This document shows positions 21,829 to 33,029 of a stretch of 64,000 nt of DNA, piece after piece; positions within the stretch are counted from its first letter, which is position 1; each line of letters opens with the position of its first letter. Origin of the DNA: Sarcophilus harrisii (lineage: Eukaryota; Chordata; Mammalia; Dasyuromorphia; Dasyuridae). The translations under genes and the position numbers were made by a program. The notes below the pieces were generated by a model, which did not search any database, was not told the origin of the DNA, and was given only the letters and a program-made list of their open reading frames with translations. The stretch lies in contig NC_045428.1 in assembly GCF_902635505.1 (NCBI RefSeq), positions 228,424,107 to 228,488,106 of the forward strand, written 5' to 3'.

Positions 21829-22065
21829 TTGTTGTTGTTCAGTCATTTCAAACATGTCTTACTCTGTAACCCCATTTAGGGTTTTCTTGCTAAAGCTACT
21901 AGAGTAGTTTGCCATTTCCTTCTCCAGGTTATTTTATAGATGAGGAAATCAAAGTAAAAGGAATTGACTGACTTTTCCCACAGTTACATAGCTAGTAAAT
22001 GTCTGAGGCAAGATTTGAATTTGGGAAGATGACTCTAGGCCTGACACTTCATCTACTGCATAATG
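21829..22065 (-). mobile_element. MAR1-type CORE-SINE, near full length
   Basis: Antisense MAR1 from the (GTT)-type tail (ttgttgttgttcagtcattt) through tttgccatttccttctccag and cagttacatagctagtaaat to a degraded head. Confidence 0.9.
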
Positions 22066-22089
22066 AACATTGTCTAACTTCAAATTTAG

Positions 22090-23455
22090 TACTTTTTCCA
22101 TGATACTATGCTGCTTTCCCATACTTACACTGCATCACCTCCTCAAGTCCATAAATGACCACTCACTACCTCATAAGTCAACCCATTCCATTTTTGCATG
22201 GTTCCAATGCTTGGAAAATTGCTTCTGTTAAGCTAAAATGTACTGCCTTATACTTCTATCCAAAGAATCAGTGTGCTCCATTCACACGAGTACTACCCAA
22301 ATATTTGAATATGGCTACAATAATTCTCTTTACTTCTTTTTTTCCAGACTAAATACCTGTAGCTCCTCCTTTAGTTCCTCATTTAACCTGGTTCTCAAAT
22401 CTGTTTACCATTCTAGTTACCTTTTGATTTGTCAATCCTCTTATTAAAAGGTAGCATTCATAACTCAATGCAATATTCCAGATAATTTCTGCTCTAAACA
22501 AAGTAATGCAGGAACATTCATTCTCAAAGCAGTTATTAATAAGTGTAAAGCACTGTGCTAAATTCTAAGGTTATAAGTTGAAAAATAAGACAGTCCCTGC
22601 TTTCAGGAGGTTTACATTCTAGGGAGATAATACACATAGAAGATGACAGCTGCATATCGGATGGAAAAATCCCATGATCCTTGGGTGCAGCAGCAAAGCT
22701 GGTGTTCATATTTCCATTGATAAAATCATATCAGTTTCTGATGTTGAACCATTTGTGAGTGCCAAGGATTCAGGAGCAAGAACTTTTCTTTCCTCGGTCT
22801 TTAAAGTTAGGGCTGTAGCACCTATAGGAGAATTACCAGGCTACATCATCAAAGAGAATGCTTCCCAGAATAAGGGCAAAGGACACTGGGATAGAAGCAT
22901 TGCTATTTTCAATGCTCTTGACTTCAGGGCCCTAGATTGTTCTCATCATCTGAAGAGAGATGGTGGTCAAGGTGGTGGTTATTTAACTTGTCTGATGTAT
23001 GATTTCCCTTGGGTGAGTTGGAGATACTTCTATTCATGAAACCTTAGGGCATATTAGCAATGCTATCATACTTGCAATTCATATTGAATTTGTAAATAAG
23101 GAAAATTCTTATATCTTTTTATATCTTCTTCTATAGAGCCAGGCTTTCCCAAAGTAAATATCTTTTAAAATTAAATGTTAGCCTTGATATTTACATCTAT
23201 TTAATTTCTTCTTCTTAGCTTTAAATTATATTTCTAGCCTGTCAAAATAATTTCAAATCAATATGATTTTTATCTATAACATTAGCTGTTCTTTCAAACT
23301 TTGTTTCATCTTTATGTTTAATGAGAATAACATATTTTTTAAGTCATTGATAAAAATGTTGAATTGGACAAAGCTAAATATAAAGCCTTGAAGCACATAA
23401 ATCTGGATCCCCTTCCAGGTTGACATATTTCCATTAATTTACATTACTTTGAGTA
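22090..23455 (-). mobile_element. L3/CR1 LINE relic, interrupted
   Basis: Antisense L3/CR1 3' UTR and adjoining coding region: aaattgcttctgttaagct, ctttttttccagactaaata, gcaatattccagataatttc; then after a foreign insert (about 22530-23055) catattgaatttgtaaat, ctagcctgtcaaaataattt, aagtcattgataaaaatgtt and cttccaggttgacatatttc. The order and spacing match one element. Its right end is interrupted by a MAR1. Confidence 0.72.
22530..23055. repeat. Foreign 0.5-kb insert within the L3 relic
   Basis: The first 130 bases resemble the antisense L2 terminus (aagtgtaaagcactgtgcta, agacagtccctgctttcagg). The remaining 400 bases match no family I know. A 121-codon plus-strand ORF (22674-23039) covers most of it; it has no motif, no Kozak-like context worth noting and no poly-A signal. 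The whole may be an uncatalogued LINE/SINE piece. Confidence 0.5.
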
Positions 23456-23680
23456 CTGAATCTGGAGTCAGGAAGAGTCATCTTCATGAGTTCAAATCTG
23501 ACCTGAGATTCTAATTTTGTGAGTCTGGGCAAATCATTTCATCCTCTTTGCCTCAGTTGCCATATTTATAAAGTGAGCTGGAGGAAAAAATGGAATTAGC
23601 TACTCCAGTATCTTTGCCAAGAGAGCTCTTTAAGTGGGGCTGTGAAGAGTTGAATGAAACTGAAAAATGACCAGACTGAT
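23455..23680 (+). mobile_element. MAR1-type CORE-SINE
   Basis: gaatctggagtcaggaagag, gagtctgggcaaatcatttc, ctttgcctcagttgccatat, ccagtatctttgccaagaga, with a degraded cacgactga end. The first 20 bases of the head are lost. It cuts into the L3 relic. Confidence 0.85.
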
Positions 23681-23689
23681 TTGAGGAAT

Positions 23690-24890
23690 TAGAGGCAGAT
23701 TGACAGGATCTCACTATAACTTTAGGTCAAACCTCATCATTTACAGAAGACTCCTCATTGGTGTAGAGAATTGTTACTCAGATCTTCTTACCTGAATGAG
23801 GGATGGAGGTGGTGAGAAAGCCTAAGAGGTTTTTTCTGGCTTACTGGTTATTCTAGTCTCTCTTCAGGGAGAGGTCCCTGGAGGTAGAGAAGGATTCTGA
23901 GAAGAAGCTTCCAGTTCCAAGCTCTTACCAACTTGAATGCTATTATAGGAGTAGAGGGAAGGTCAGATGAATATTCTTGTCACTAATGGGGTGAGTCTTC
24001 TAGAAATATCCAGGCTTGACTTCAGGTGCTATGAGTGTTTGAAGGAATCTCAGTTCATCTAGTCCCAGCCTATACCTGAATAAGAATCCTGTACTGTTGA
24101 CCTTTCTTTAGCTTACTGTACTTGTCTGCTGTCTTCCCCTAAATGCAAGACATCTTAATGTAAGAAACTCCCAAGAAAATCCTGTGAAATTGATTCTTTA
24201 TGGCCTTAAATTGTAAACTCTAGAGAGTGGAAGCCTGCATTTAGTCACTAAGCTAGACCCTGATGTAATAAGTAAAGAAAAGCCTACTGCAAGTAATTCC
24301 TTTTTCTTCCTCCTAAAGGTTATTAGATCTTTTCTCAAATTAAATCCCTCTCTTGACATTACAGACCCTATTGCAATATTAGATCTTTACCTGTTGCAAT
24401 AACTTTCACTTTTATGAGCATTAGAGACAGTCAGATATTGTGGTCTTTTCTTTTTTTCTATTTCACATTAAATTTTCAGTTGTTATCAATAGTTTTCCTA
24501 TTCTTTATAATGAGCATTTTGGGAAATGGTTATTAGCTGCCCTGGATGCAAGTCATTCTAACTTCTGATGCCTATTGGCAAATTATTTAACCTTTCATTA
24601 GCCAAGGAAACTCAAATCGCAAGGTGCCAAAAAGTAATGCCTTGAAAATTGAAAGAGGGAATTTCTTCATTTGGAAGCTCCATATTCCAATGAAATTAAG
24701 GGTCAGACATTCTCCTATACAAATATAGATATGGATAGATAGATAAATCTATCAATAAATAATTAGTCAGGTGCTTTTTTGAGGAAAATGTCTCTTAGGT
24801 AACTTGTTCTTCTAACTCTGAAGAGATTTTGAAAAGAATAATGCTTTATTATTTTTTTTGAAACAGCACTAGGGTTCAATTTATAAAAAC
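23690..24890. other. Mostly unassigned
   Basis: A short L3-like antisense block lies near 24040-24090 (ctcagttcatctagtcccag). The rest shows no repeat I can name. A TAGATAGA run lies at 24730-24745. Confidence 0.4.
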
Positions 24891-24892
24891 AT

Positions 24893-25003
24893 CTACCTAC
24901 CTACCAATGTATCTATCCCATGTATCTATGTATCTATCCTTGTATCTGTATCTATGTATCTATCTATCAATGTGATGTCTCCCATTAGAATGTAAACTTA
25001 ACC

Positions 25004-25042
<39 letters not shown>

Positions 25043-25055
25043 TATATGTATATCT
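24893..25055. repeat. TATC / TA compound microsatellite
   Basis: Degenerate CTATCTATG units lead after a short gap into about 45 bases of TA repeats. Confidence 0.9.
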
Positions 25056-25086
25056 TCTCTAGGCTTTATTTGGACAGTAGATTTAA

Positions 25087-25373
25087 TTTTTGTTTAATTT
25101 TTACTTTCCCTAGTTATGGGGAAAAAAAGAACTTTATTTTGTTATACAAGTACATTCATTTTTTAAAAAAAATTTCCTTATGAATTATGTTAGGAGAGAA
25201 AAATCAGAACAAAAGAGAAAAACCATGAGAGAAAAAAAAAGAAAAAGGGAAAAAAGTGATTATAGCATGTGTTAATTTACATTTAGCCTTCATAGTTTTC
25301 TCTCTACATGCAGATGGTATTTTCCATTCAAAGTTTATTGGAACTGTCTTGGATCCCTAGACTTCTGAGAAGA
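25087..25373 (-). mobile_element. L1 3' UTR insertion, 287 bp, exact target duplication
   Basis: Antisense L1 3' UTR of the family also at 4.9 and 57.9 kb (ggagagaaaaatcagaacaa, gttttctctctacatgcaga, tattttccattcaaagttta). A perfect 16-bp duplication, tggacagtagatttaa, lies at 25071-25086 and 25374-25389. Severely 5'-truncated, so non-coding. Confidence 0.92.
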
Positions 25374-25493
25374 TGGACAGTAGATTTAAAAGTAAATAAG
25401 TAAACCCAAGTTTAGGATTTTCTATTTCCACTTATTAAAATTAGTCCATCAAAAAAAATAAAATTAGTACATCATTCCATTAGTCCATTGGTC

Positions 25494-25618
25494 TTATTAA
25501 AATCTATTAGTCTTACTAAATTTAGTCCATCATTCAAGATGGGCTTTGAGATATTGAGATTTTCTTTAGATAAAGTGGAGATATTTTAGACAATTATTTG
25601 AATACTCTATACTTTCTT
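25494..25618. repeat. 125-bp local direct duplication, copy A
   Basis: Ungapped match to 27804-27928 with about 8 differences (near 94% identity). The surrounding sequences differ. Content is AT-rich; it may lie at the edge of an L3 relic. Confidence 0.85.
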
Positions 25619-25860
25619 ATCCCTCCTAGCTTTGTATCATCGGCATATTCTTTGCACCTTTATTCAAGTCTTTGATAAAAATGTCTAGGAGAAAAGGGCA
25701 AGGGACATATTGGTACCACATCTAGACACCTCCCTCCATCTTGAGATCTATTTAATGGTTACTTTATGGATTTGTTCATTCAACTAGTTCTCAATCTACC
25801 TAATTGTACTTTAGATCAGGAGCTGCTAGAGATTAAGAACTGACATTTGTCTCTTTCTAG
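25619..25860 (-). mobile_element. L3/CR1 LINE fragment
   Basis: Antisense: cctagctttgtatcatcggc, tcaagtctttgataaaaatg, cattcaactagttctcaatc, tacctaattgtacttta. These are standard L3/CR1 blocks in the expected order. Confidence 0.75.
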
Positions 25861-25915
25861 CAGAATGTTTGGCACCTATTAGGTGCTTAATAAATGTTTA
25901 TTGACTGCCTGGTTT
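25861..25915 (+). mobile_element. L2/MIR 3' terminal fragment
   Basis: gtttggcacctattaggtgc followed by ttaataaatgtttattgac. Confidence 0.65.
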
Positions 25916-26337
25916 TAATTTAATTCAGACTTCTCTATCTTGTCCACAGTTGGTGCAAATATGGAATGCTGAGCCAAGAGGTCAGAGGCAGAAGGCAATG
26001 TTCATATCAGATTTAGGAATTAGTTTTAACATCAGATGGATTTCCAAAGTCAACAAAGAGACATCTGAGTGGTTCAATGGGGCAAAAGAAATGATAGAGA
26101 AAATATCTGTGGCATTTTTCTCTAAGAAAATAATCACCTCTAAGTAGTGATGGATCACAGACTCTGCATTTGTCATTAAGAACAAGTTAGGAAATAAAGA
26201 GAAATTCATTGCTAGAAAGTTGGCACTAAATAATGAATTTGGAGCCCACTGAAACTATGAAACTGATACTACAATGTGGAGATCTGCACAAGTAAAAAGA
26301 CCTATACTAATAAAATTGTGAACCATTTGAAATACTA
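25916..26337. other. No recognisable feature
   Basis: Two opposed short ORFs (65 and 75 codons) near 25950-26209 shadow each other and show no motif. Confidence 0.4.
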
Positions 26338-26487
26338 GGGACAGTCAGTTGTCCCAGTGGTTAGAAGAGCAGCCCTGGAATCAAAAGAACCTGAATTCAA
26401 ATCCAGATGCAGACACTTGATTCTTACTAGCTGTGTGACCCTGGGCAAGTTACTTATCCCCATTTGCCTTGCCAAAAAAATTAAAGC
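26338..26487 (+). mobile_element. WSINE1-type SINE
   Basis: gtcagttgtcccagtggtta, agcagccctggaatcaaaag, acctgaattcaaatccagat, cttactagctgtgtgaccct, then atttgccttgcc and an A-rich tail. The short length and lack of the MAR1 3' domain place it with WSINE1 rather than MAR1. Confidence 0.78.
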
Positions 26488-26630
26488 AATTATCACATAT
26501 AAGTATATGGGTAGTAATGAAGTCAGGTAGAAAAACCATCTAAATCATGTCCTATATTTTTTAAAAATGTATATCTTTTACCTTAATAAGCAAATATAAG
26601 AAAACTGTAGTGTTTGGCCCAAGTCTTTTT

Positions 26631-27408
26631 ATTTATTTTTTTTAAGTCACTATCCCACCCCACCTGATTTTTTTATTAAAACTTTTTATTTTTTAAATTT
26701 ATATTAATCCCTCGCGCCCCCTTTGCAGGGCAATTAGGGTTAAGTGACTTGCCCAGGATCACACAGCTAGGAAGTATTAGGTGTCTGAGGCCAGATTTGA
26801 ACTCAGGTGCTCCTGACTTCAGGGCTGGTACTCTTATCAATTGTGCCACCTAGCTGCCCCAAAGCTTTTTATTTTCAAAATATATGTGTAGATAATTTTC
26901 AATATTCACCCATGCAATGTTGTATTCCAAATCCCCCCCGCCTTAAATGGCAAGTAATCGAATATATGTTAAACATGTATAATTCTTCTATATATTTTTT
27001 CATAATTATCATGCTGAACAAGAAAAATCAGATCAAAAAGGGAAAATGAGAAAGAAAACAAAATGCAAGCAAACAACAATAAAAAAGTGAAAATAGTATG
27101 TTGTGATTCACATTCAGTCCCAAATGGCTTCTTCATCACAAGACCATTGGAATTGGGCCTGAATTACCTTGCTGTGGAAAAGAGCCATGTCTATCAGAAT
27201 TGATCATCATATAATCTTGCTGTAGCTGTGCACAATGATCTCCTGATTCTACTCATATCACTCAGCATCAGTTCATGTAAGTCTCTCCAGGTCTCTCTGA
27301 AATCATCCTGCTGATCGTTTTTTATAGAACAATAATATTTCATAACATTCGTATACCATAATTTATTCATCCAACTGATGGGCATCCACTTAGTTTCCAG
27401 TTTCTTAT
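26631..27408 (-). mobile_element. L1 3' end, 5'-truncated, holding a WSINE1
   Basis: Antisense L1 3' UTR and ORF2 C-terminus, encoding on the minus strand the conserved LWYTNVMKYYCSIKND and WRDLHELMLSD blocks. A possible 15-bp target duplication, ggcccaagtcttttt (26616-26630) and ggcctaagttttttt (27409-27423), has two mismatches. Between the left copy and the L1 3' terminus lie a T-rich run and 24 non-L1 bases, as expected for a short 3' transduction. A WSINE1 sits in the L1 tail. Confidence 0.8.
26705..26860 (-). mobile_element. WSINE1-type SINE inside L1
   Basis: Antisense: gggcaattagggttaagtga, cttgcccaggatcacacagc, taggaagtattaggtgtctg, tgtgccacctagctgccc. The L1 sequence aaactttttatttt (about 26679-26692) repeats as aaagctttttatttt at 26861-26875, the target duplication. 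The 3' tail is unusually disordered. Confidence 0.88.
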
Positions 27409-27449
27409 GGCCTAAGTTTTTTTTAGTGCTTACTCTTTACATAATATCA

Positions 27450-27640
27450 TAGTGTCATGGCCCTTGAATGAGTAGAGTTGAGTTCAAATCCTAATTTTTT
27501 CACTACCTGTGAAAACTGTGTAAGTTCCAATTTCTGATTCTCAATTTCATCATCTTTCAATGAGGGGAATTGGACTAGAGTTTCCTTAAGCTCCCTTCTA
27601 GCTCTAAATTCTATGATCTTGGGATACAAGGCATGCTTCA
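27450..27640 (+). mobile_element. MIR3-type SINE
   Basis: gagttgagttcaaatcctaa, aactgtgtaagttccaattt, caatgaggggaattggacta, cttctagctctaaattctat: full order of the family. Confidence 0.72.
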
Positions 27641-27803
27641 AGCTCTTAATTCTTGACAATGAAAGAGCTGTGCCATAGATGAGCAGTCTCATTAGCAATC
27701 TCATTAATCTTTAACCTTTCATTTAGGGAGAGAACTCAGTTTAGCCATCTCTTCATTTCACACATGGCTGCTCTATCTCCACACCCTTTTTAGCTTCCTT
27801 TTG

Positions 27804-27928
27804 TTATTAAAATCTATTAGTCTTATTACATTTAGTCCATCATTCAAGATGGGCTTTGAGATATTGAGATTCTCTTTAGATAAGATTGAGATATTTTAGA
27901 CAATTATTTTGATACTCTATACTTTCTT
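27804..27928. repeat. 125-bp local direct duplication, copy B
   Basis: Partner of 25494-25618 in the same orientation, 2.3 kb downstream. On the right it meets an L2 3' end at once; on the left is unrelated sequence. Confidence 0.85.
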
Positions 27929-27934
27929 CCTATA

Positions 27935-28055
27935 TTAGATTATAAACTCCTTAGGGGAAGGGCCTGTATTATTATTCTTATTATTTTGGTATTTGTATCT
28001 CAAGAGTTTAACAGTACTGGGCATATAATGGTGTTTAAAAATGCTTATTTATTAT
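27935..28055 (+). mobile_element. L2 3' terminal fragment
   Basis: gattataaactccttagggg, aagggcctgtattattattc, cagtactgggcatataatgg: the standard L2 terminus. Confidence 0.68.
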
Positions 28056-28372
28056 AGACTCTCAGCAGAATTGTGGTTGTTCTGGAAGACTTAAAATATA
28101 TACAAGGAAAAGAAAGAAAGTGAGAAAAAAAGTAAAGAATGAAAGGGAAAGTATTAGGAGGTAAAGGGAGGAAAGAAGTAAAGGAGAGAGGTTCACTTTA
28201 AAGATATTACTTTTCAAGTTGCAAAGAGCTGAGATGAATCTTGACTCTGCTACTTGCCGGCTGTGTGAGTTTTGGGAGGTAATTTCATTGCTCTAAGTTT
28301 AGCTTTCCACACAGGCAAAATGAGGTTAAAACTTACTGAAGGAAGGATGGATTAGAAGAGAGAGAAAAGAAA

Positions 28373-28373
<1 letters not shown>

Positions 28374-28453
<80 letters not shown>

Positions 28454-28462
28454 TATATATAA

Positions 28463-28513
<51 letters not shown>
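28374..28513. repeat. (CT)n-(TA)n compound microsatellite
   Basis: About 45 bases of CT, then two long TA runs separated by ttaaatatatataagcc. The TA runs are self-complementary and could extrude a cruciform. Confidence 0.95.
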
Positions 28514-28514
<1 letters not shown>

Positions 28515-28516
<2 letters not shown>

Positions 28517-28975
28517 AAAGAGATGCAATATTAGAGGGCTGCTATCAGCTAGACCCATAGGGGCGACTCAGATTTCCTAGCTAGACCAGACAATGCTTAC
28601 ATTGAATGGGAAAGTAACTTTACTCTGAGTTCTGTTTCTTAATAAGTACTAGGCTTCTTTTCCAAAGCATAAATGAGGACAGTCTTCCAGCCTGTGTCTC
28701 TGAATTGGTGCTATGTATGTTGCACATAAATGCTTCTGGTTTCCTTTTTGGCCTGGACCACGTTAAGCTCTATTGACAACTTGCCATTTTTCAATCGTCA
28801 GAGCAAAAACAACCAGAAAGTAGTAACAACAACAGGATCTCAAACCTGATTACATAATATTCAACTAAATGACAGAGGGCTTTGAGACAGAACCAGATAT
28901 GCAGTTTGAGAAATAGGATTGCTCCTCGGTAATTTTGGTTACTATGAGAATACAATGATCTGTTAATGTTGACAG
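28515..28975. other. No recognisable feature
   Basis: No repeat, ORF or exon-like signal that I can support. Confidence 0.4.
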
Positions 28976-28979
28976 TCTC

Positions 28980-29070
28980 AAGGATCCTAAAACTGTAGGA
29001 TTTAGGGATGGGAAGGGACCTTAGAAGTTTCCTAATCCAACTGCTTCATTTTATAGTTTAGGAAACTAGA
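28980..29070 (-). mobile_element. MIR3-type SINE fragment
   Basis: Antisense: taaaactgtaggatttaggg, gaagggaccttagaagtttc, ccaactgcttcattttatag. Confidence 0.65.
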
Positions 29071-29224
29071 GATGAGAATTTGTTTTATATCAAAAATCCC
29101 ACCAAAACACCACATTGTTATGTGCCCCAAAGAAAATAGAAAAGGATTTAAAATATGTAACAATAAATTTCCATTTCAAGAAAGCATATATAATAATAAA
29201 AGACATTGTATTCAGAACTGTCTT

Positions 29225-31195
29225 TTTAAAAAAAAAATGAAATTGTTTTGTTGCTGCCTTTTGTATTTATATCACAGTTATCACACAGTTTAATACATTG
29301 TAATGTATACACAATAATGTAATACACATTATCACACAGTTCACTCATTTTCTTCCTCTGTTGATCCCTCCCTCTATGCTAAAAAGAAACAAATAGGCAA
29401 AAATATTTAATAGAACAATTACACCTAACAATGTATATTTCTGTCATATATAATATATAATAATATATATAATATATAACTGTCTCACTCCCTTTGTTTC
29501 TCAGCCATGACTCAAGAAGCATTTTTTTTTTTTATCTTTTCTTTAAGGCCTTTGTTGGTTTTTTCATTTACTCAGAGTTCATATTCCTTTTAGAATTTTT
29601 GTAGTCATTGTATCTTTTATTCTCATGGTCCTACATATTTTCTTCTTTGTGTAAATCTTCCTATATTTTTCAAATTTATCATTTCTTAACAGTACAATAA
29701 TATTCTATTATATCCAACCAGTGTCTTTCAGTTATTACACAATGAATAGATATATACTTTGTTTCCAATTTTTTGTTGTAACAGTTATATTATAAATATT
29801 TTGATATATTTTCTGATATATTAGATCATTTTTGTCTGGCTTTGACTTCCTTGATATATCTGGGTGTATCTATATCCACACAAATATAGATCATGTTTTA
29901 CATATTTATATGTAATTATATATGTTATACATGTGTGTATATCTATCATCACAGTTACAGTTTAGTAATTTTTCTTGGATAAGTCTAAGTGTATGTCAAG
30001 AATGACTGGAATACTTTGTAGCATTACCAACAATTCATTATTATACCTGACTTCCTATAGTCTGTCCATTATTGACTGTTCCAGTTTTTTTTTCCTGTCA
30101 TCTTTGTTAGTTTTCATAATATGAAGGTAATCTCATAAACTTTAAATTTGTGCTTCTCAGACTATTTAGCAACTAGATGGTACAATAGATAGAGCATTGG
30201 GATTGGAATATTCTTCTTCATTAATTCAAATTTAACTTCAGATACTGAGTGATTCTCTGAGAGGTAACTAACCTTATTTGCCTCAGTTTCCTCATTTGTA
30301 AAATGAGCTGCAGAAGGAAATGGTATACCATCCCAGTATTTCTGCCCAGAAAACCCAAATGGTGTCATGAAAATTCAGGCATCATTGAAAACAGGATAAC
30401 AACAATCTCTTACCATTAATGATTTGGAGCATGTTTTCATGTGGTCATTTATAATTTGCAAGTCTGACTTTGAAAAGTACTTATGCATCTCTTTTGATTT
30501 CTCAATTTTTTTTTTTTTTTGGTGAATCCCTTTTAGTGTTGTAGATTAGTGTCAAATTTCAATGTGTTTTGAATATCAAACTTTTATAGCTACTATTGTT
30601 CTATTCTAAAATTTCCCTTCTAACTCATAAAAAATCTTTTGAATTTTATGTAGCTAGAGCTGCCTATTTTGTATTTACTGATCTTCTTTGTTCTCCATTT
30701 AAATTTTTTTTCTAGCTATAGTTTTGAAAAGTACTTGATCTCATTCTTCTAATTTATAGTGCAACCTTTTTGAGGTTACATATCCATATTGGGTTTATCA
30801 TAGTATTCTTATACAAATTCAATTTCAGAAAAATTGTTATTCAGTGTTTTTATCAAAATGGGAGCTCTCCCTGCCCATACTAGTAATTTATGTTTTGAGA
30901 TTTTTTAAACAGTAAGCTACTGTTGTTGATTATTATCATTATCTTTTTCCTGTTTCTTGCTGAGCTAGTCTATTTTTCTGGGTTTTTCTGCCCCCCCCCC
31001 CCAAACCATTACAAAATGGTTTTGAAGACTACTGTTTTATGTAATATAGTCTGGTAATGCTAGGCCTTCTTCATTTATACTTTTCCTCATTATTTCTACT
31101 GAACTTTTGTTCTTCCAAAAATCATTATTTTGTCACATATATGCTGTCTCCATTATTTTGTTTCACACTGAATTTCTAGGACAATCATTAACTTT
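29225..31195 (-). mobile_element. Old L1 LINE, about 2 kb, interrupted
   Basis: Antisense old L1: gtacaataatattctattat, tgtttccaattttttgttg, gttttcataatatgaaggta, then after a MAR1 gatttggagcatgttttcat, and further ORF2 blocks to ggttttgaagactactgttt and gtctggtaatgctaggcctt. It is far more diverged than the L1 ends at 6.7 or 48.2 kb. A C12 run lies at 30991-31002. No open frame survives. Confidence 0.7.
30165..30408 (+). mobile_element. MAR1-type CORE-SINE inside old L1
   Basis: Head gcaactagatggtacaatag, tttgcctcagtttcctcatt, tgtaaaatgagctgcagaag, tgcccagaaaacccaaatgg, and an AACAACAAT tail. Confidence 0.9.
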
Positions 31196-31533
31196 TATGT
31201 TCCAATAATCTCTGTCAATTGCCATGGCTCTTTGTCAGCCCCTTATTCTTGCTGACCTCTTGATAACTTTTGTATTTTTGCCAACTTCCTCACATTAGAT
31301 TCCCTCTTCTATGTATTTTTCATGCAGTTCATTCTTTTTGTTTTCTGGCTACCACTGGAAGATCTTTCTCAATAAACTTTGTTCTCAATAAACTCACCCA
31401 TCTTTAAACCCCTAATTATGCGAGTTCCACAAGATGATGTCCTGTATCCTCTTTTCTTTCTTTACCCTGTCTTTCAGTGATTCCAACAGATCCAGTGGAT
31501 TTTATTATATTCCCTGCAGATGACTTTCAGAGA

Positions 31534-31925
31534 TACACATAAAATAGTAGCTAACATTTGTATATCATGTTAAGGTTTGAAAAGCACTTTATTTATGTTA
31601 TCTCATTTGATACTGACAATAGCCCTATGGAATAGGAACTCTTATTGTCTCCATTTTGAAGATGAGAAAAACGAGGCTGAGAAAGGTTAAGTGACTTGCC
31701 CAGCATTATATTTCTCATCAAATTCTGGAGGCAAGATTTGAATTCAGGCATTCATTTTTTCCCCCTAAGACAATTGGAGTTAAATGACTTGCCCAAGTCA
31801 CACAACTAGGAAGTGTTAAATGTTTGAAGCTAGATTTGAATTCAGGTCCTCCTGACTTGACAGCTGGTACGCTATCCACTGTGCCATCTAGCTGCCCAAT
31901 TCAGGCCTTCCTAATTCCCCACCTG
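31534..31925 (-). mobile_element. MIR SINE split by WSINE1
   Basis: Antisense MIR: gtagctaacatttgtatatc, gaaaagcactttatttatgt, ttgaagatgagaaaaacga, aagtgacttgcccagcatt, aagatttgaattcaggca; it ends beyond the inserted WSINE1 with ccttcctaattcccc. Confidence 0.8.
31754..31897 (-). mobile_element. WSINE1-type SINE inside MIR
   Basis: Antisense: agacaattggagttaaatga, acaactaggaagtgttaaat, ggtcctcctgacttgacagc, gtgccatctagctgccc. The target duplication aattcaggcattc / aattcaggccttc lies at 31741-31753 and 31898-31910, with one mismatch. Confidence 0.92.
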
Positions 31926-32784
31926 ATGTCATCCTTTCTATGTTATATTCAGAGATGGGAGGCAACATGTACCAAACTACTGCCATCATTTCCCTCTTAA
32001 ATTATAGTAGCTGCATCCCAGGATCTGAACCAAGAACCCTGAAAATAACATTCATGCCCTCTTTCAAGGCCATTGTTTATACTGCTGGCTTCAGTTTCAC
32101 AGTCATCACTGAAGGAAATAATCATTGTAGGGAATGGACCTGCTTCCCAGCAAGTAATATCAACTACTGATAAATAGCTACAAAAGACCCCCCAAGATCC
32201 TTAGGAGTGCTAATAAATCCCACATGACCAGTCTGATTCTAGCCCAACCCCTAATATGGGGAAACCTGTGGAGAAGGTGTTAGTCATTTCCACCAACCAT
32301 GAATCAATTATTAGATCAATCATCTATTGAGTTAGGAATGCCTATTCCTACCTAGCTAAATAATTAAGGAATATTGATAGAGACAAGAGGCAATATATGC
32401 CAGGCAAGTCAAACTACCACTATTCCTATTATTATTATTATTATTATTATTATCTCTCCTCAGACCCCCAAGATCCTGGACCTAAGAGCCTTAGGAGTCA
32501 CCTTCCAGACTTCACATGTTCCTTCCATCCTTGCCCTAAGAACTATTATCTTGGAAAGGAACCCCCATGAAAATGTAGCCTGGTCATTGTTCTTGCAGGT
32601 GCTAGATACACAGTGACTAAAGACCCAGCAAGAAATTTTTATCATCAAAGTCCTAATTCAACACCAATAACTGATCTGATTTTATCAGTGCTTTAATGGA
32701 GACATTAAAGAAGATATTACCATCTGCTTTGCTTTTGTACCTTAAAGATCATGAGTCCTTTCAATCTCACTTGTAGCTGACATC

Positions 32785-32905
32785 TAAATTGTCTCTTTTT
32801 AGAATTTCAGCTCTTTGAGAGCAGAGACTATCTTACATTTCTTTGTATCGATAGTACTTAGCACAGTACTTTGCACATAACAAGCTTAATAAATGTTTTT
32901 TTCAT
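32785..32905 (+). mobile_element. L2 3' terminal fragment
   Basis: tttgagagcagagactatct, tttctttgtatcgatagtac, gcacagtactttgcacataa, aataaatg. Confidence 0.72.
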
Positions 32906-33029
32906 TCATTTATTCAAGTGCCATAGTAATATATATCCTGCCCCAGTTTCTCTCCTGAATGGTTATTCTACTTCATCACCTGCACACAATAAACATTTAA
33001 TAAATGCTCCATTCATTTGTTTATAATTG

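Larger units (their letters stand above)
31200..32540 (+). mobile_element. L2 LINE ORF2 relic with internal duplication
   Basis: Sense L2: gttccacaagatgatgtcct and tgcagatgactttcagagat match the VPQGSVL and YADDSQ region of L2 ORF2. After the MIR insertion the relic resumes near 31935 with ggcaacatgtaccaaactac (NMSKTEL region). A second L2-like block at 32384-32540 (caagatcctggacctaagag, gccttaggagtcaccttcc) repeats this part, so either a duplication or a second copy is present. An (ATT)n run lies at 32428-32455. Confidence 0.55.

Noticed and set aside
22674-23039. 121-codon plus ORF as a host gene
   Set aside because: No family motif, splice-like border or poly-A signal; it sits in an insertion within an L3 relic. 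Kept only as a repeat-family lead.
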